Source of the DNA: Pseudomonas fluorescens
GTDB taxonomy: Bacteria > Pseudomonadota > Gammaproteobacteria > Pseudomonadales > Pseudomonadaceae
Length of the DNA: 64,000 nucleotides
Reading direction: 5' to 3'
Assembly (NCBI RefSeq): GCF_902497625.1
Contig: NZ_CABVGX010000029.1
Location: forward strand, 1 to 64,000
The translations under genes and the position numbers were made by a program. Each line of letters starts with the position of its first letter. Position 1 is the first letter of the stretch. Of this stretch, positions 63,962 through 64,000 are shown piece by piece. A model generated the notes under the pieces. That model saw nothing but the letters and a program-made list of their open reading frames with translations, ran no database searches and was not told where the DNA came from.

Positions 63962-64000
63962 AGCGCAAATTTTTCGGATTTTCGGCAGTTTTCAGACGTC

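Overview
The window is a stretch of chromosome from a fluorescent Pseudomonas of the P. fluorescens group. The evidence is high GC content, pyoverdine genes with textbook PvdS iron-starvation boxes, a gltA/sdhCDAB/sucAB-lpd-sucCD block in the Pseudomonas arrangement, a purMN-hda block in Pseudomonas order, and many short palindromic (REP/REPIN) elements. No tRNA, rRNA, transposase, prophage or CRISPR array was recognised.

Layout. 1-3.8 kb: pyoverdine region, with the pvdR-pvdT efflux genes diverging from the ECF sigma gene fpvI and from pvdA. 4-8.3 kb: a degenerate receiver protein, a LuxR-type response regulator and a BvgS/EvgS-like hybrid kinase. 8.4-10.8 kb: an MscS channel with a cyclic-nucleotide-binding domain, an AhpD-like protein and the remnant of an MFS pump. 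10.8-14.9 kb: a FecI/FecR/FecA-type ferric-citrate-like uptake system. 15-20.4 kb: an MFS transporter, a repeat element, codA-codB and an alpha/beta hydrolase. 20.5-25 kb: queD, a patatin-like protein, and a pair of PepSY proteins in an operon with a PhoP/PhoQ-like two-component system. 25-31.7 kb: an Na+/H+ antiporter-family protein, a chemoreceptor, a nested tandem-repeat array, a LysR regulator and a divergent YdcZ-family membrane pair.

31.8-44.8 kb is the TCA-cycle core: gltA, divergent from sdhCDAB-sucAB-lpd-sucCD. Its leaders are structured, including a very strongly folded sucC leader. 45-51.4 kb: brnQ, DUF599 and MAPEG membrane proteins, a small lipoprotein, two overlapping PaaI-like thioesterases and htpG. 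51.5-56.8 kb: pirin, OsmC, a secreted amidohydrolase and a two-gene reverse-transsulfuration operon. 56.8-58.05 kb: a second tandem-repeat region. 58-64 kb: DUF3108, purN, purM, DUF2066, an AI-2E-family permease and hda.

Most genes are conserved core genes. The least expected signals are in non-coding DNA. Downstream of a LysR gene, units of about 362-375 bp each carry a copy of the last codons of that gene plus three 72-73 bp monomers. A second array of about 370-400 bp units lies next to the DUF3108 gene. A related repeat element is present twice in opposite orientations about 40 kb apart, flanking the TCA cluster. Gene calls rest on reading translated sequence and remembered family features; no database search was run.
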